This document shows positions 1-10,785 of a stretch of DNA of 64,000 bases, one piece after another. The stretch comes from Sparassis latifolia. Lineage: Eukaryota; Basidiomycota; Agaricomycetes; Polyporales; Sparassidaceae. Made by a program: the position numbers and the translations under genes. Under the pieces are notes generated by a model that did not search any database, was not told where the DNA came from, and saw only the letters and a program-made list of their open reading frames with translations. Location: positions 1,488,001 through 1,552,000 of the forward strand of contig CM031555.1 in the NCBI GenBank assembly GCA_018466975.1, read 5' to 3'. Numbering within the stretch: position 1 is the stretch's first letter; each line of letters opens with the position of its first letter.

Positions 1-1495
1 ATTTTTGTTTCGTCGACTTCACCCTCCTAGCCCAGTTCTTCTATTACCGCTCTATCTCGAAGCCGATCTTACCGCCCTTCCTCCATGGCCGCCAACGCAC
101 CGGTTCGATCGCCACTCGCCGCATATCCATCGAACGCGCGCCCATACACTACCGTACACTCTCCAACGTCGCAGCGAACGTAGCAGCGGCAGCAGCGCTC
201 GCGGCGGAACAAGAAGAGCAGTCGCGCTGGCACAGACACTCTCTCGAGCGCCCGCCGTATTCGACGATCGACGCGCTCGAAGAAGAGGACGATGACGACG
301 AGGTCTCCGAGGAGGCCCTCGCTCGCCTGGCGGACAGCTTCCACTCCGAGGGCGGGCGCTCGCGGCGGGGGAAGAAGGTCTCGTGGAGCCAGGAGCGCCG
401 CGGCGCGAGCTTGGGCAGGAGCCAGCGGCCGCCTTTATCTCCTCCAACACACATCCATTCGTCTCTTCTGATGACGGCGCAGGCCGATCTTGGCGACGCG
501 CCAGATATTCTTCCCAGGGGTAGGCCGCTGTCCAGGGGAGGACAGGCGGCGGACGAGGAGGAGGACGAGCTTGACTGGTCGGGTGCGCAGAGGCGCAGCT
601 CGCGGGCCAGTCGGAAAGGTGCGAGTATGGTGTTCATGGGCGTGTGGGCGCTGTTTGGGATTGGGACGCTGGCGGGAGGGCAGCGAGTGGTGAGCGATAG
701 TCTGAGTACAGGCCGGGTTTTACACCGCGCGGAAGTCCCAGTGCCATATATCGCGAACTCCGTACCGACGGTGCACTCGAATTCTCTATTTCATGTTCCT
801 GAGCCCACGTCCGTGGTGCTCGATTTCGTCGGAGTACAAGAGGACGAAACATTCAGCGCCTTCCGTCAACCACCGCCATCCACTGAATTTATCATCGGGC
901 GGATCTCAGCATGGGTGTGCACGACGCTGTATCTGACTTCGCGACTGCCCCAGATATGGAAGAATGTGAGCAGCATAATTTGGCCACATGTTACTTTTGT
1001 CTCTAACGTTTTGCTCAGTTTGTCAGGAAATCCGTCGAGGTCGAGCGTTTCTTTTCCATACATGCCGGAGTTAAAATGCTGAAACTCGTTGCAGGGACTC
1101 TCGATATATCTGTTCATCTTCGCCTTCCTCGGCAATTTGTTTTACGTCGCTTCCATCCTCGCTTCTCCAAAGCTGGGCCTCCCAGCACCCGAAGCCTCGG
1201 CGTTCATTCGCGAGAGCACACCGTGCGTGTATACCCGCTCTGCTCGTCTTCACACTCTGACGCGTGCGCCTTTAGGTATTTGCTGGGCAGCGGGGGCACG
1301 CTCATGTTCGATGTGATTATCGTCATGCAGGCGCACATTTACCGAGCAAAGCCCCACGGCCACGGGCGGCGGAACTCGCGGACGGTGAACGAGGAGGAGG
1401 CCGGGCTGCTGAGTGCAGGCGCGACGGGCGCGGAGGATTCCACTACGCCGTCACGGCGACGGATGGGTAGCTCGACTGAGCCCGACGGTATCTAG
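1..1495 (+). CDS. PQ-loop repeat (Ypq/Rtc2-type) vacuolar transporter, 5' partial
   Basis: Multi-pass membrane protein of the PQ-loop family. Known relatives (Ypq1-3, Rtc2, cystinosin-like) export basic amino acids from the vacuole. The reading frame is already open at base 3, so the 5' end lies outside the window. Exons are <1-965, 1019-1039, 1095-1222 and 1276-1495. The first visible segment resembles the end of PQ-loop repeat 1 (FTLLAQFFYYRS). A long hydrophilic, D/E-rich loop follows. The second PQ motif (TSRLPQIWKN) ends exactly at the first splice donor. After it come KSVEGLSIYLF and a hydrophobic segment, then a last membrane segment (GGTLMFDVIIVMQ) and a short polar tail. The 21-nt exon 1019-1039 is needed to keep the conserved FVRKSVE in frame. 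Family assignment is firm. The substrate is inferred from the family only. Confidence 0.85.
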
Positions 1496-1871
1496 ATGTT
1501 TTTGCCGCTTCGGCAGGACTCTGTCTGGTGAGTGTGTCGGTGGTCATGCGAAACGGATGCTGACGGTTTGCAGGTGTATATCTTTGATGATACAGTTATT
1601 GTATGTCCTCAATAATTCGACGATTGTATTCTCTAGAAGGACATCTACTGTTGACGACATATATACGATTGGAGCTCGATACCTGACGACTCTACATGTT
1701 ACTCTGTTTCCCCTGCGAGCTGAAGTCGCCCAACTTGAGTAAAGTGGAGATCGATCGGGATCATGATCGGGACGGAATTTAGCCACAATCCAAATGCACA
1801 CAAACATCTGATTTGTCACTAGACAACATCCCTCTGAATTGCCCAGTGTAACTCTCTCACCCTTTGCCACT

Positions 1872-3136
1872 ATGTCGTTCCGTCCAGCTCGCAAGCGAGC
1901 AGGCTCGTCGGGTGAGGGTTCGTCGGCACCAAAAATATCCAAAAAAACCAGATTCGTGGAGCCCTCCGAGGACCCGGTCAACTTCGCTGAAGAGGTCGAT
2001 GCGCAGCTCGAGAACCCATCCGCGCAGCGCAAAGGGCGCGTCAAAACTGAAGGGTATGAATCAGACTCTAGCGATGATGGAGAGGGCGTCGTGCGCAGCC
2101 GGAGGGCGGGTGTCGACACGGCCGCAGAGGGCGAGGATGAGGACATGTTCGCCGTGGGTGAGAAGGAGGAGAAGAAGGTAGAGGAGAGCGGGAAAAAGAA
2201 GGAAGAATACTTGCGACTGGGAGACATTGAAGGACAGGAGTTTGGCGGTGAAATGTCTGGATCAGAGAAGTCGGAGAGTGTGGATGAGCCAGAGGACGAG
2301 GATGACGCGGAGCGCCGGAAGAAGGCAGAGATGGGCTTCGAGCTCTCGTCGTTCAACATGCGCGAAGAGATGGAGGAGGGCAAGTTTGCGGCGGATGGGA
2401 CTTATGTGAAGTCGTTCGACCCGCACGCAGTCCACGATCGCTGGATGGAGGGGCTGGACGAGAAGGAGATCAAACAGGCGCGCCGGAATCGCCGGCATCG
2501 GGAGAAAGAGCAGCGGGAGAAGATGAAGGCGGAAGAGGAGGAGCTCAGGCAATTGGGCGGCAAGGATGTTATCGAGAAGGATTTGGTGGGAATGCTCAAG
2601 AAGGGGGAGACTGTGCTGGAAGCACTGCAGCGACTCGGCGCTCAGGCAAAGAAGAGTGGAAGGTCCAAGCAAAGGTGCGCCATATCTTACTATCTCCTCT
2701 GAAACCGACTCATACATCCGTTAGCATGAAGCCGAATAACAGACGCAAAGCCGAGCTTAACGGCGACGCAATGCAGGTGGATAAAGATGTCCCCAAAGAA
2801 ACTTCGCAAATTGACTTTATAACACATCTTGCGTCGACACTTATGTCTCTCGGCGAGACAGACATCTATTCGAAGACATACGAGGAGCTAGTACGCTCAG
2901 TCCGATCCTCTGGTAAAGTGGACCAGTCCTGGACACCCCCATCAGCTGATGTCAAATACGAGTACAAGTGGGATGTTCCGGGAGTATCTGGTCAGAGAGG
3001 CCAGGTGTTTGGGCCATTCAGCGAAGAAGAGATGCAAGCGTGGTACAAGGCCTTGTACTTTGGTGCGGCTGGTGAAAAGGTCCAAGTACGGAGCATTGGC
3101 GGTGACTGGGGCAGTTGGCGGGAAGTTGTGTCGTAG
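1872..3136 (+). CDS. LIN1: Lin1/CD2BP2-like U5 snRNP protein with GYF domain
   Basis: Two exons (1872-2674, 2725-3136) encode about 404 residues. The N-terminal two thirds is charged and low-complexity with a basic start, as expected for a nuclear protein. The middle carries the family block around FNMREEMEEG, then DRWMEGLDEKEIKQARR. The C-terminus is a GYF domain: a tryptophan in YKWDVPG, then GPFSEEEMQAWYKALYF, the GPF-x4-M-x2-W signature that binds proline-rich ligands. In the family (yeast Lin1, human CD2BP2/U5-52K) the protein associates with the U5 snRNP. The intron is phase 2 and canonical. The start is the first ATG of the open exon and matches the usual short basic N-terminus. The stop lies 217 bp from the convergent Rad54 stop. 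Confidence 0.88.
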
Positions 3137-3353
3137 TGCATCAGGTAACCTCTCGGATGATCTGTCATGTGTACTAGTCCGGCGTGTAACCTTATCTGTA
3201 TCTGTAGTCGGGGTATACAAATTTCTATGTGGACTCAAACACATGGGTGCCGTCTGTCCTACAATTACGGTATCACAAACAGCACAACGGAGGGTGTCGC
3301 ACCGGAAACCCAAGGAAGAGGAGCGCTGCTGGGGTGTTAAACAAGCATAGTGG

Positions 3354-6300
3354 TTAGTGGCTAATGTACTGGAAGACAAATGAGACCTCTGGGAGCCCAA
3401 CTTCTGCTCGCAGAAGATCATCGTGGTTGCTCTTCAGCTCTTCGTTGGTGAAGTGATTCCACCTAATTCAACCGTGAGCCAGATACTCTGCGAAACTTCG
3501 TCGACACTTACGTGCTAGCATCGCCATACAACAGCGCGTGAGATTTCATTGTCTGCTTGCCATTTTTGCACCGCTTGCACTTGAATGTCTCGTGCGTCTC
3601 GCAAAGCGTGTTCTCGTTGAAGAGAAAAAGTTTCCTCAGTGCATCGAGAGAGAAGTGACGCTCCGTGTCTTCCTTCTCGTCCACGACGGCCGATGAAAGG
3701 GCCTGCTTTGAAGCTTGCCGCTGGAAGATCTTCTCCTCAATTGTACCGGTAGAGATGAAGCGATATACAAAACCTGGGATGGTCAGCCAAAAATAATGAT
3801 CCTAAGGACTTCTTATCGCACGTACACTCTTTCTTCTGGCCATCACGCCAGACGCGAGCCAAGGCTTGTTGGTCGGCAGCTGGATTCCAATCTGTGGCAA
3901 GGGTCAGCGGGTCAGCGATAGCTCGTACAGCACAGATCCTCGGAGCTATCCACCAGGATCAAAGAGAATGAGCCGATTTGCGCCAATTAAGTTGATACCG
4001 CATCCACCAGCTTTGCTGCTCAGCAAGAACACGAATTCTTTGCCGTTGGGATCGTTGAATGAGTCAACGAGCTTTTGACGTTTATTGATTGTCATGGTTC
4101 CGTCGAGCCGGAAGTAGCCATACCTTCAATATGATACACATCAAATGGCAACTGATTAAAAAAATTCTGGGGAGGCTCACTTTTTGCTCCTTAGCAGCTT
4201 CTCGAATAGGTCCAGAGTCTGCGTATAGTTGCTGATCAGGACGATTTTGTCATTGGTCTCTGATCGGATCCTGTGCAGGAAGCTAGATAGGCAGAGGAAC
4301 ATGAGCATATGATAGGTGCTTGTAAGGACAACACCGACCGCTCCAAAACCAAGAATTTGCCACCCCACTCGCAGTGCACATCATGGTTCCTGCTCTTGTC
4401 CCTGGTACTACTCCCAGCCCCAGTGAAGCCTTCTGGAAGCAGATTCTCTGAACCCCTTAGGTCATCAGGCAAATTGAGAAGCTCGGGATGATTGCATAGC
4501 TTCTTTAGAATATTGATGGCCTTCAATGGCTGGGAGTCTGTACCACGCAATAGGGCCTGGATTTCAGGCGAGGAGATGAACAGGCGGTACAAGGAGAGCT
4601 GGAAGTCGGAAAGACGGCAAAACACCACCTGCTCGTACTTTACGGGCACTGCAAGGAACGTCAGCATACACCCAGTCGCTAAAGCATAAAAACGCACGAT
4701 ACTTGGACAGCAAATCGTTTGTCCGTCGTATGATGAACTTTGCCACCAGTCCTCCAAGTTCCTTCAGCTTCTTCTCACTTGCAGCTTTCATGGCGTCACT
4801 GGCATCGGCGTCACGACCACGAATGATAGCGTTCTCGAAGTTTTTCCGGAAGTCGTTCTTTGAGCCAAGAAAATTCGGATTTGCGAAGTTCAACAACGAG
4901 AAATACTCGGATAAGTCGTTCTGTGAAGTGTTGTGCAGGACTATTCAAATACTGCACAGGATAAATGCCTGACCTGGATAGGCGTCCCAGATAATATGAC
5001 TCGACGTCTGACGTTGAGCCCATTCAGAGCTTGGAACGTCATCGACTCTATATAATTGGACATTATGATCGGTCGGACGGGATTGCTAGAGAACATTAAC
5101 TCGCCTGAATTCTTGAGCCGATGACCCTCATCGCAAAGCAACAGTCCAATCGAGCAATTAGCAAGATGTGCAGTGAGTGTTCGCAATGTTTCGTAGGACA
5201 CGATCATCACTAAGCAACGGAAGTGTTGGGTATTTCGATGACACATAAGAGGGTAAGTTACCCACCAGGTTGTGAGACATTTCGCCCACCCGCCGCAACC
5301 CATCTCGCAACCTTTTCGAGCATTTCTGTCTTTCCACCCTTCCCATCTATAGCGAGCGCTGTGATGGTGTCTTTGCCAAGCCATTTGACTATCCAAAAGG
5401 TGAGTCGCGTACTACATAGTGACGAGCAAAAAAATCACCTAGTTCGTTCGCCCAGTTCCTCACCAGACTCGATGGACATGCTATGATGCATTTCTCGATC
5501 GTTGGCTTACCGGCATGAGGAGATTGCTTGATGAGCGTCCACAGCAACGCGATACATTGCAGCGTCTTGCCGAGACCCATCTCGTCAGCCATGATGCATC
5601 CGTACTGGTTCTCGACAATCATCCCTGTCGTGCATTTGTAGAGGAACTAACAGACAATTCTAGTCAGGCTGTGAGTGAGTGGACGGAATCCAATGCACCT
5701 TCACTCCCTCGACTTGGTGAGGCCTGAGTACCTTGCTGAGACGTGGGTCGATAACGACAGCAACTTTGTCGTTCTTCTTCTTCTCCTTTCCACCTCCGAG
5801 CAACTCCCTTAGGCTCTTGTGAGGATTGTATAGACCGGACGTCTTCTCTTGTGCTTCTTTCACCGCTTTTTCCTTGGCTTCCTCCTTCTCTCTTTCTTTC
5901 CTTTCCTCGTCAGTCTCCCTGTCATCCACTGTAGGATCGTAAAGAACAATAGCGTGGTCTTCCATAGGATCGTGGAGTGGTCTGGGGTTGATATTCGCCA
6001 ATGGGCGGATCCCGAGGGCGACATTGGTCTGAACGGTCAGAACAATCTCCCCATCCTTGTTTCTCATAGCTGGTATAGAGAACCTCCGCGCGACCTGGTT
6101 AAACGGCTTCACCTTGTAGATGGGGTATTCCTTGACATTGTTATCGCGCGGTTGGTCGTCTTTGTCACCCCGTCGCTCTTTCTTCTTTGAACCATCCGAG
6201 TCGGAACCATCAGAGTTCTCTTGTGCGCCTTCATACGACACGCGTTTCCTCTTTCGTTGAGGCTGATTGCGTTGCACCAACCTCGACGGTGGCTTGAATG

Positions 6301-6376
6301 GTTTATTGACCCTAGTACTGTCTTGCAGCCTATCTAGAACCTTGCCATCGGTGGTAGTAGGCGCGTGTCTAAGCAT
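3354..6376 (-). CDS. RAD54: Rad54 homologous-recombination Swi2/Snf2 ATPase
   Basis: Twelve exons on the minus strand encode about 809 residues, the usual Rad54 length. In transcription order: 5699-6376, 5439-5646, 5266-5388, 5105-5209, 4974-5047, 4698-4920, 4339-4648, 4181-4282, 3954-4123, 3826-3891, 3512-3773, 3354-3462. Motif I is ADEMGLGKT (Lys about 253). Motif II is [11 protein letters not shown], motif [10 protein letters not shown]. The helicase C half contains [33 protein letters not shown] and [21 protein letters not shown] zinc-like motif sits near the end, as in Rad54. The enzyme works with Rad51 in strand invasion and chromatin remodelling. The basic N-terminal 200 residues fit the Rad51-binding tail. 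Intron 5048-5104 is GC-AG; all others are GT-AG. Frame and exon phases agree throughout. Confidence 0.95.
5048..5104 (-). other. GC-AG intron in RAD54
   Basis: The junction between KNS and ESMTFQALN in Rad54 can only be spliced in frame with a donor CAG|GCGAGT and acceptor ATATAG. This gives a 57-nt intron that starts with GC. The nearest GT donor gives an out-of-frame join. The flanks match the known GC-AG donor style: strong CAG exon end and GAGT after the GC. Confidence 0.8.
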
Positions 6377-7112
6377 TATGAAGCGGTGAAGCGGTTTAAC
6401 AAAGGTCGTCGGCGAAAGAGGTTAACAATATAAGGGCGATTGTTGGCCACGCGAGTCACGGGCGTAACGCGCGGCGCTCACATGATAATCATGTGACCGC
6501 GAAGTTCGAAGCTGCGCTGGACAGCCCGCCGCTGTCGCACACGGTGGCGGTGGCAGCAGGGTCGATGCGATGTGATGGAGGACGCTTGAACGCGGCGCCT
6601 TTGCGACATTGACAAATACACTGGTGGTGAGTTACCAGTCCTCTATCACAAACATGTCAGATACGCGTATCAGATTCGTGCATATCTGTGCCGTGTTTCG
6701 CTGAATCTCAGCCTTCAGGGGCCAATACCAGTGTATTACCTCTATGAGAGCTGGATCAATGTGGTCGCGGTTGCTAAAATCCTGAACGCAGCATGCTGAG
6801 TTACAACACAGACACTGTGAAGTGAAAGCATGTATGTAAGTACATGGTACCGTCTATGATCTTATCTATGGGAATTCCGTCTGTGATTTTACGCCTGGGA
6901 CCCCCTTGTGTGGGACTGCAATGATCCGAGTAAATGAAGCCTATATATTGCGGTGTCTCTCAACCTTGCCCCTTCTCACGTTCATAGCATACCACAACCA
7001 CCATCCGCCACTATCGTCCAAACCATTCCTGATCGTGATCGTAAGTGACGATAGCGCATTTTTTACTTGAATCAACATTAACATTGTTTACAGAGCGCAC
7101 TTCTGTGGTCTC
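6377..7112. promoter_or_regulatory. Divergent intergenic region, RAD54 / small gene, with palindromes
   Basis: No coding potential seen. It separates the RAD54 start (minus) from a small plus-strand gene. About 100 bp upstream of RAD54 a perfect 9-bp inverted repeat with a 1-base centre (TCACATGATAATCATGTGA, 6478-6496) looks like a bHLH or bZIP-type binding palindrome. An 11-bp inverted pair (AATACACTGGT 6615-6625; complement 6727-6737) is also present. TATATAT at about 6942 sits at a suitable distance from the small gene. A canonical 53-nt 5'-UTR intron is visible at 7041-7093 (GTAAGT...TTTACAG). Confidence 0.4.
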
Positions 7113-7346
7113 ATGCCCTCCATGTCCTCTGTGCCCCTCTCGGAGCCTAACGATCACCAGAGGGCCATCATCAAAGATTTTGAGGACCAGATACAGACCA
7201 TCCGCGCCAACATGATGAAGACTGAGGCCCTGATCATGAACGTGGAGGAGGCCATGAGGTTGGTTCGTAAGGCCTTTCCTCCTCAGGCCTCCCTCCGTAA
7301 CAGCGGCTCCGATGGCGCATCGCACTCCGCCGCGTCAGGCCTCTGA
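7113..7346 (+). CDS. Small unrecognised protein, 77 aa
   Basis: I do not recognise this protein. It is listed because the context looks like a real gene: a TATA-like box at about 6942, a pyrimidine/CA-rich leader, and a consensus intron in the leader (7041-7093). The first ATG comes 20 bases after the acceptor. A second consensus intron (about 7369-7427) may lie in the 3' UTR. The protein has a predicted amphipathic helix in the middle, rich in Ile, Met and charged residues (FEDQIQTIRANMMKTEALIM), and a Ser/Ala-rich end. No signal peptide or membrane segment. It may be a small coiled-coil protein or a spurious frame in a non-coding transcript. Transcript evidence would decide. Confidence 0.4.
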   Translation: MPSMSSVPLSEPNDHQRAIIKDFEDQIQTIRANMMKTEALIMNVEEAMRLVRKAFPPQASLRNSGSDGASHSAASGL

Positions 7347-7735
7347 TGCTATTGTGGCGGTCTAATGTAAGTCTTGACTAGTTATTTCTATCGGTACATT
7401 ACTTGACTGATCAGTCATGCACATAGGTGCCATAGGGCGGTTGGGAGGCAGGAGGCTGTGCATGGGCTGTTTCGCTGGGGCTCCGCATCGAGATTGTCAC
7501 CTGTATTTCTTTCATTTTTGTGGAACCAGCAAAGTGCATGATGCAGATGCACAATAAATGCGTATGAATGACTCAATGCGAAGGGGCCGAACGTCGTGTT
7601 TGATTTTTGTCCAGTAATGGCCACCACACGCGAAGGACAAACTTTAAGGTACAGCTCGGCTGTGGATTCACAGATTACAGACTCTTGGATAATGTACGGG
7701 ATATGCTCATAGTAAGAAGCTTTGGCGGGCTCCCT

Positions 7736-10349
7736 CTACCAACGTCCATCATCTGCATGTTCAGCAGCTTGAGCATAAGCTGAGAAGTCTTCAATACGAA
7801 CATGCGTCACGACAACAGTGTCCCCCAGACCCACAAGAGTCGGAGATATATCGAACTTTTGTCCAAAATATTTGTTCTCGGATGCGAACATCACTAAGAG
7901 GTTGATGCCTATCATCTCGACAAACTATATGGGTTGCAGCCAAGTTACTAATGCGCCCTGCAATGATATACAGAAAACTTACCAGTTCCCCTGCTAGCAA
8001 GCGCGTTCTAAAGCGTTTAAGGTGTTGTTTGTGCACTTCCTCCGCATTCGGATCAATTGCAAGCCTCGCACATGACCCTTCCATCCGCAACGAATCAACG
8101 AGATTGGATGCATACTCTCCCTTGTAGAACTTTCCTGGGGGGCCTTTCAGATTCTTGCCCACATTGTCCAACGTTGACCCCTTGGGAGTGACATCTCGGA
8201 GAATCACTGGTACAGATACTGCAGAATCGAGGCTGAGGAACAGCGTTGGACGGAGAGGCTCCGAATCACTAAACAAGTACATTAGTCATTTAGTGTCCCT
8301 GGGTAACGCGATTGTTGACTCCGCATACCAGCTCGTTGATGAATCTGGTGCGCGATGGCTCTCGGGACCAATGGTTCTGAGACAAATATTAGTCAATACC
8401 CGATAGTCACGGAGAGCCCATGCATTGCTACGCACAGTGGCCCAAAAATGGTGGATTGCTTCCACGCAGCAACGCCCTCATTCTTGAGTACATCCGGCTC
8501 TGGGGGTTCATCCTCCTGTTCAGCAGCGGCGATGATGCTGCAGATACAATGTTATTTCAGCCGGACTACGGAGCGGTTGAGACGAATACGCACAAATTGG
8601 GAGGCGCTTTGGACTGGATTACATCGGGATCGTCTTCGCCCTGAGCGTCTTCATCGTAGTCCGAGAGAGCTTCGCCCTCTGATTTAACGTATCCTGATAA
8701 CTGAAGCAATTCTTCTCCCTTAGGAGCTTCATGAGGTTGTGCAGGATCTGCAGGCCGTAAGCGATCTAAGCCAGGAATCTCGGCGTCCACATCCAAGCCA
8801 CCTGTCCCGAATCTGTCACCATTTTGTAAAGTTCCTGCTACACATGGCTCCGCAACAGCGATACCGGCGATACTAGTTGATCCTAACGAAGACACTACAG
8901 CCTGGGATGTGAGTTGGAATCCGCTAGAAGACCGTCCTGGTCCAGGTTTAGAGCGAGCACCTTGAGATTTAGATGTTATGGGGTTATGGCTATTCCCCGA
9001 GATGGTGGGTCGAGAGGGACCGGAGTGCGCAGCGCCATTGTCAGAGGCACCTCGCATGAATTTGCGCTTGGCGGAAATGGCACCCTCATAACCAATATCC
9101 ACGTACGGTGCATTGATAAGCTTCACTTTTGGATTGGCTTCGCGATCGCGATGGGCAGGCAAACGGTTTTGTTGCGGCGGTGGAAAAGGCTCGGGATTTA
9201 GCAATGCGGAAGCGCCGAAGGGACTGGGGGGACAATCGTCTGCTTCCATCGGATCATCTGCATTGTCGTCATCACCGAATAGAGGCTCGTCCGACGGAAG
9301 GGTGAGAGCAGCCTCTACCAAGTCCTCCGTGCGCGTCTCAATTTGAGGAGCCTTAGCACGGGGACCATTTTCATAAGACTTGGACGATGTTTCGTCTGGT
9401 ACAAGTTCGTCGTTGGGAGGGTTTGGGCGCCGTCCGGATCCAGATCTACCGCGAGACGACGACGAATTCGCGCTCCCATTCGCAACACTTGGCGGATCGG
9501 GGACAGAGTGCCGAAGAGACTTGCGTTCCGGAGAGTCTTCTGTCGCACTTTTGTGAGAATGGCCACGGGATCGCTTCTTCCGCTTCAAGGCAGGCGCCTC
9601 TATATCGTTTAGCGCGTCCATATCACGTCGTCGTTTTCCTGCAGCTTCCTCTTGGTCAATCAGAGACTTCACCTCATTTTCCGAATCATCCGGTGGGGGT
9701 TGAGATGCGGGACCTGGCCTCGACATCGTGTCCATCTTGGCGTGATTCTTTTTGGCTCCGCCTGCTCAGGCATAAATATAAGGAGTTCGGGAAAGAAAGG
9801 AGGATCGTACGCGGAGGTCCAGAAGGGAAGAACTCCTCATCCACTTTGAATAGATTGATTTGCTCGAAGTCCCTGCCATCCGTGCTGATGCGCCCCCAGA
9901 ATTTCCGGATGAAATGTTCTGAGCCCCCTTCAAACGATACAGCTGGTTCCCACCTGTTAGCGTTCCCGCCGCCAGTACAGCGATTCAAATTTGAAATAAC
10001 AATAGGTCACTTCAACAATCAGACGTGCAGGGGAAATTGTGACGCATACGTGTTATGTTTGTGTGAGTAGTTCTTCCACTGGTAAGCGTAAGTCGGTACC
10101 ACCGACAGATGCGCGCGTTATTCACTGACCTTTACGCAATATCGCTGTAGGGATGAAGTCAAAGACATTATTATTCGTGCTCAACTTCGTCTTGCATAAC
10201 GTAAGCTTACCCAAATTTTTCTTCCCTTCTCCTTCACGACTTTCGCCCGTAAGATGGCTTCTGCAGAGCGGTGGATTAGACTACACGAGTTCGCTGGCAT
10301 ACCACGATGAGGACTAACCAACTTCGTATTCATCTGCTGACGCAGGCAT
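7736..10349 (-). CDS. Chromodomain protein (HP1/Chp1-like reader), about 686 aa
   Basis: Ten exons: 10319-10349, 10211-10260, 10130-10144, 10050-10078, 9811-9953, 8594-9761, 8436-8537, 8329-8376, 7983-8268, 7736-7924. The first five are short (31, 50, 15, 29, 143 nt). Spliced together they give a clear N-terminal chromodomain: DEYEVEAILRAK, then RYCVKWKNYSHKHNTWEPA and FEGGSEHFIRKFW. The three aromatic-cage positions known to hold methyl-lysine in HP1 are kept (Tyr of EYEVE, Trp of KWK, Tyr of NYS). A long Ser/Pro/acidic disordered stretch with basic KRKKRSR clusters follows. A conserved-looking C-terminal region (about residues 500-686) I cannot assign. H3K9me reading is inferred from the chromodomain only. 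An internal ATG at 9735 gives a long open frame that would miss the chromodomain. The junction at 8377-8435 has an alternative donor. Confidence 0.78.
10130..10144 (-). other. 15-nt microexon in the chromodomain gene
   Basis: Five codons (RYCVK) flanked by a 66-nt and a 51-nt consensus intron. Both junctions are phase 0. The exon supplies the start of the chromodomain strand leading into WKNY. Without it the domain lacks a beta strand. Confidence 0.7.
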
Positions 10350-10785
10350 GGCCGCTTGATGAGAGTGGTATTAGCAGCCTGGAATCGATGCTGTCATGCG
10401 GGGCGGGGGAATAGTCGTCGTTGTCAAACCAAAGCAGAACGCTCGAAGTTCAAACGCCTGTACCGCGCGTGACACGCGGCTCCCCACTGGGTGGGCGCTC
10501 CTTGCCGAACGCGTCGCGCACTGACTCGGATCATTTATCCGCAGATATACAGACGATCCATATGTAGTGAACATGCTCTGCGTTGAGTGCAAATCGACGG
10601 TAATACATTGACATGTACATTGCATATTATAACCTAGATGGGAGAGTGTGTGATCGGATGGAGGTAGGGACATACAACGCGGTGAATCAAGAAAGCAATG
10701 TAGATTAACGAGCGCTAAGCAGTGTAAGTGATTCATAGCATAGCAGATAAAAGTAGTCTTGGTGGATTCGTACCGGCTCATAGTA
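10350..10785. other. Intergenic, chromodomain gene promoter and Crb2-like 3' flank
   Basis: No gene supported. It holds the upstream region of the chromodomain gene and the 3' flank of the checkpoint adaptor gene. Both are on the minus strand. Confidence 0.5.

Noticed and set aside
10371..10781. A 136-codon minus-strand frame between the chromodomain and Crb2-like genes
   Set aside because: Cys/Thr-rich without motifs, and it sits in the space expected for promoter and 3' UTR.
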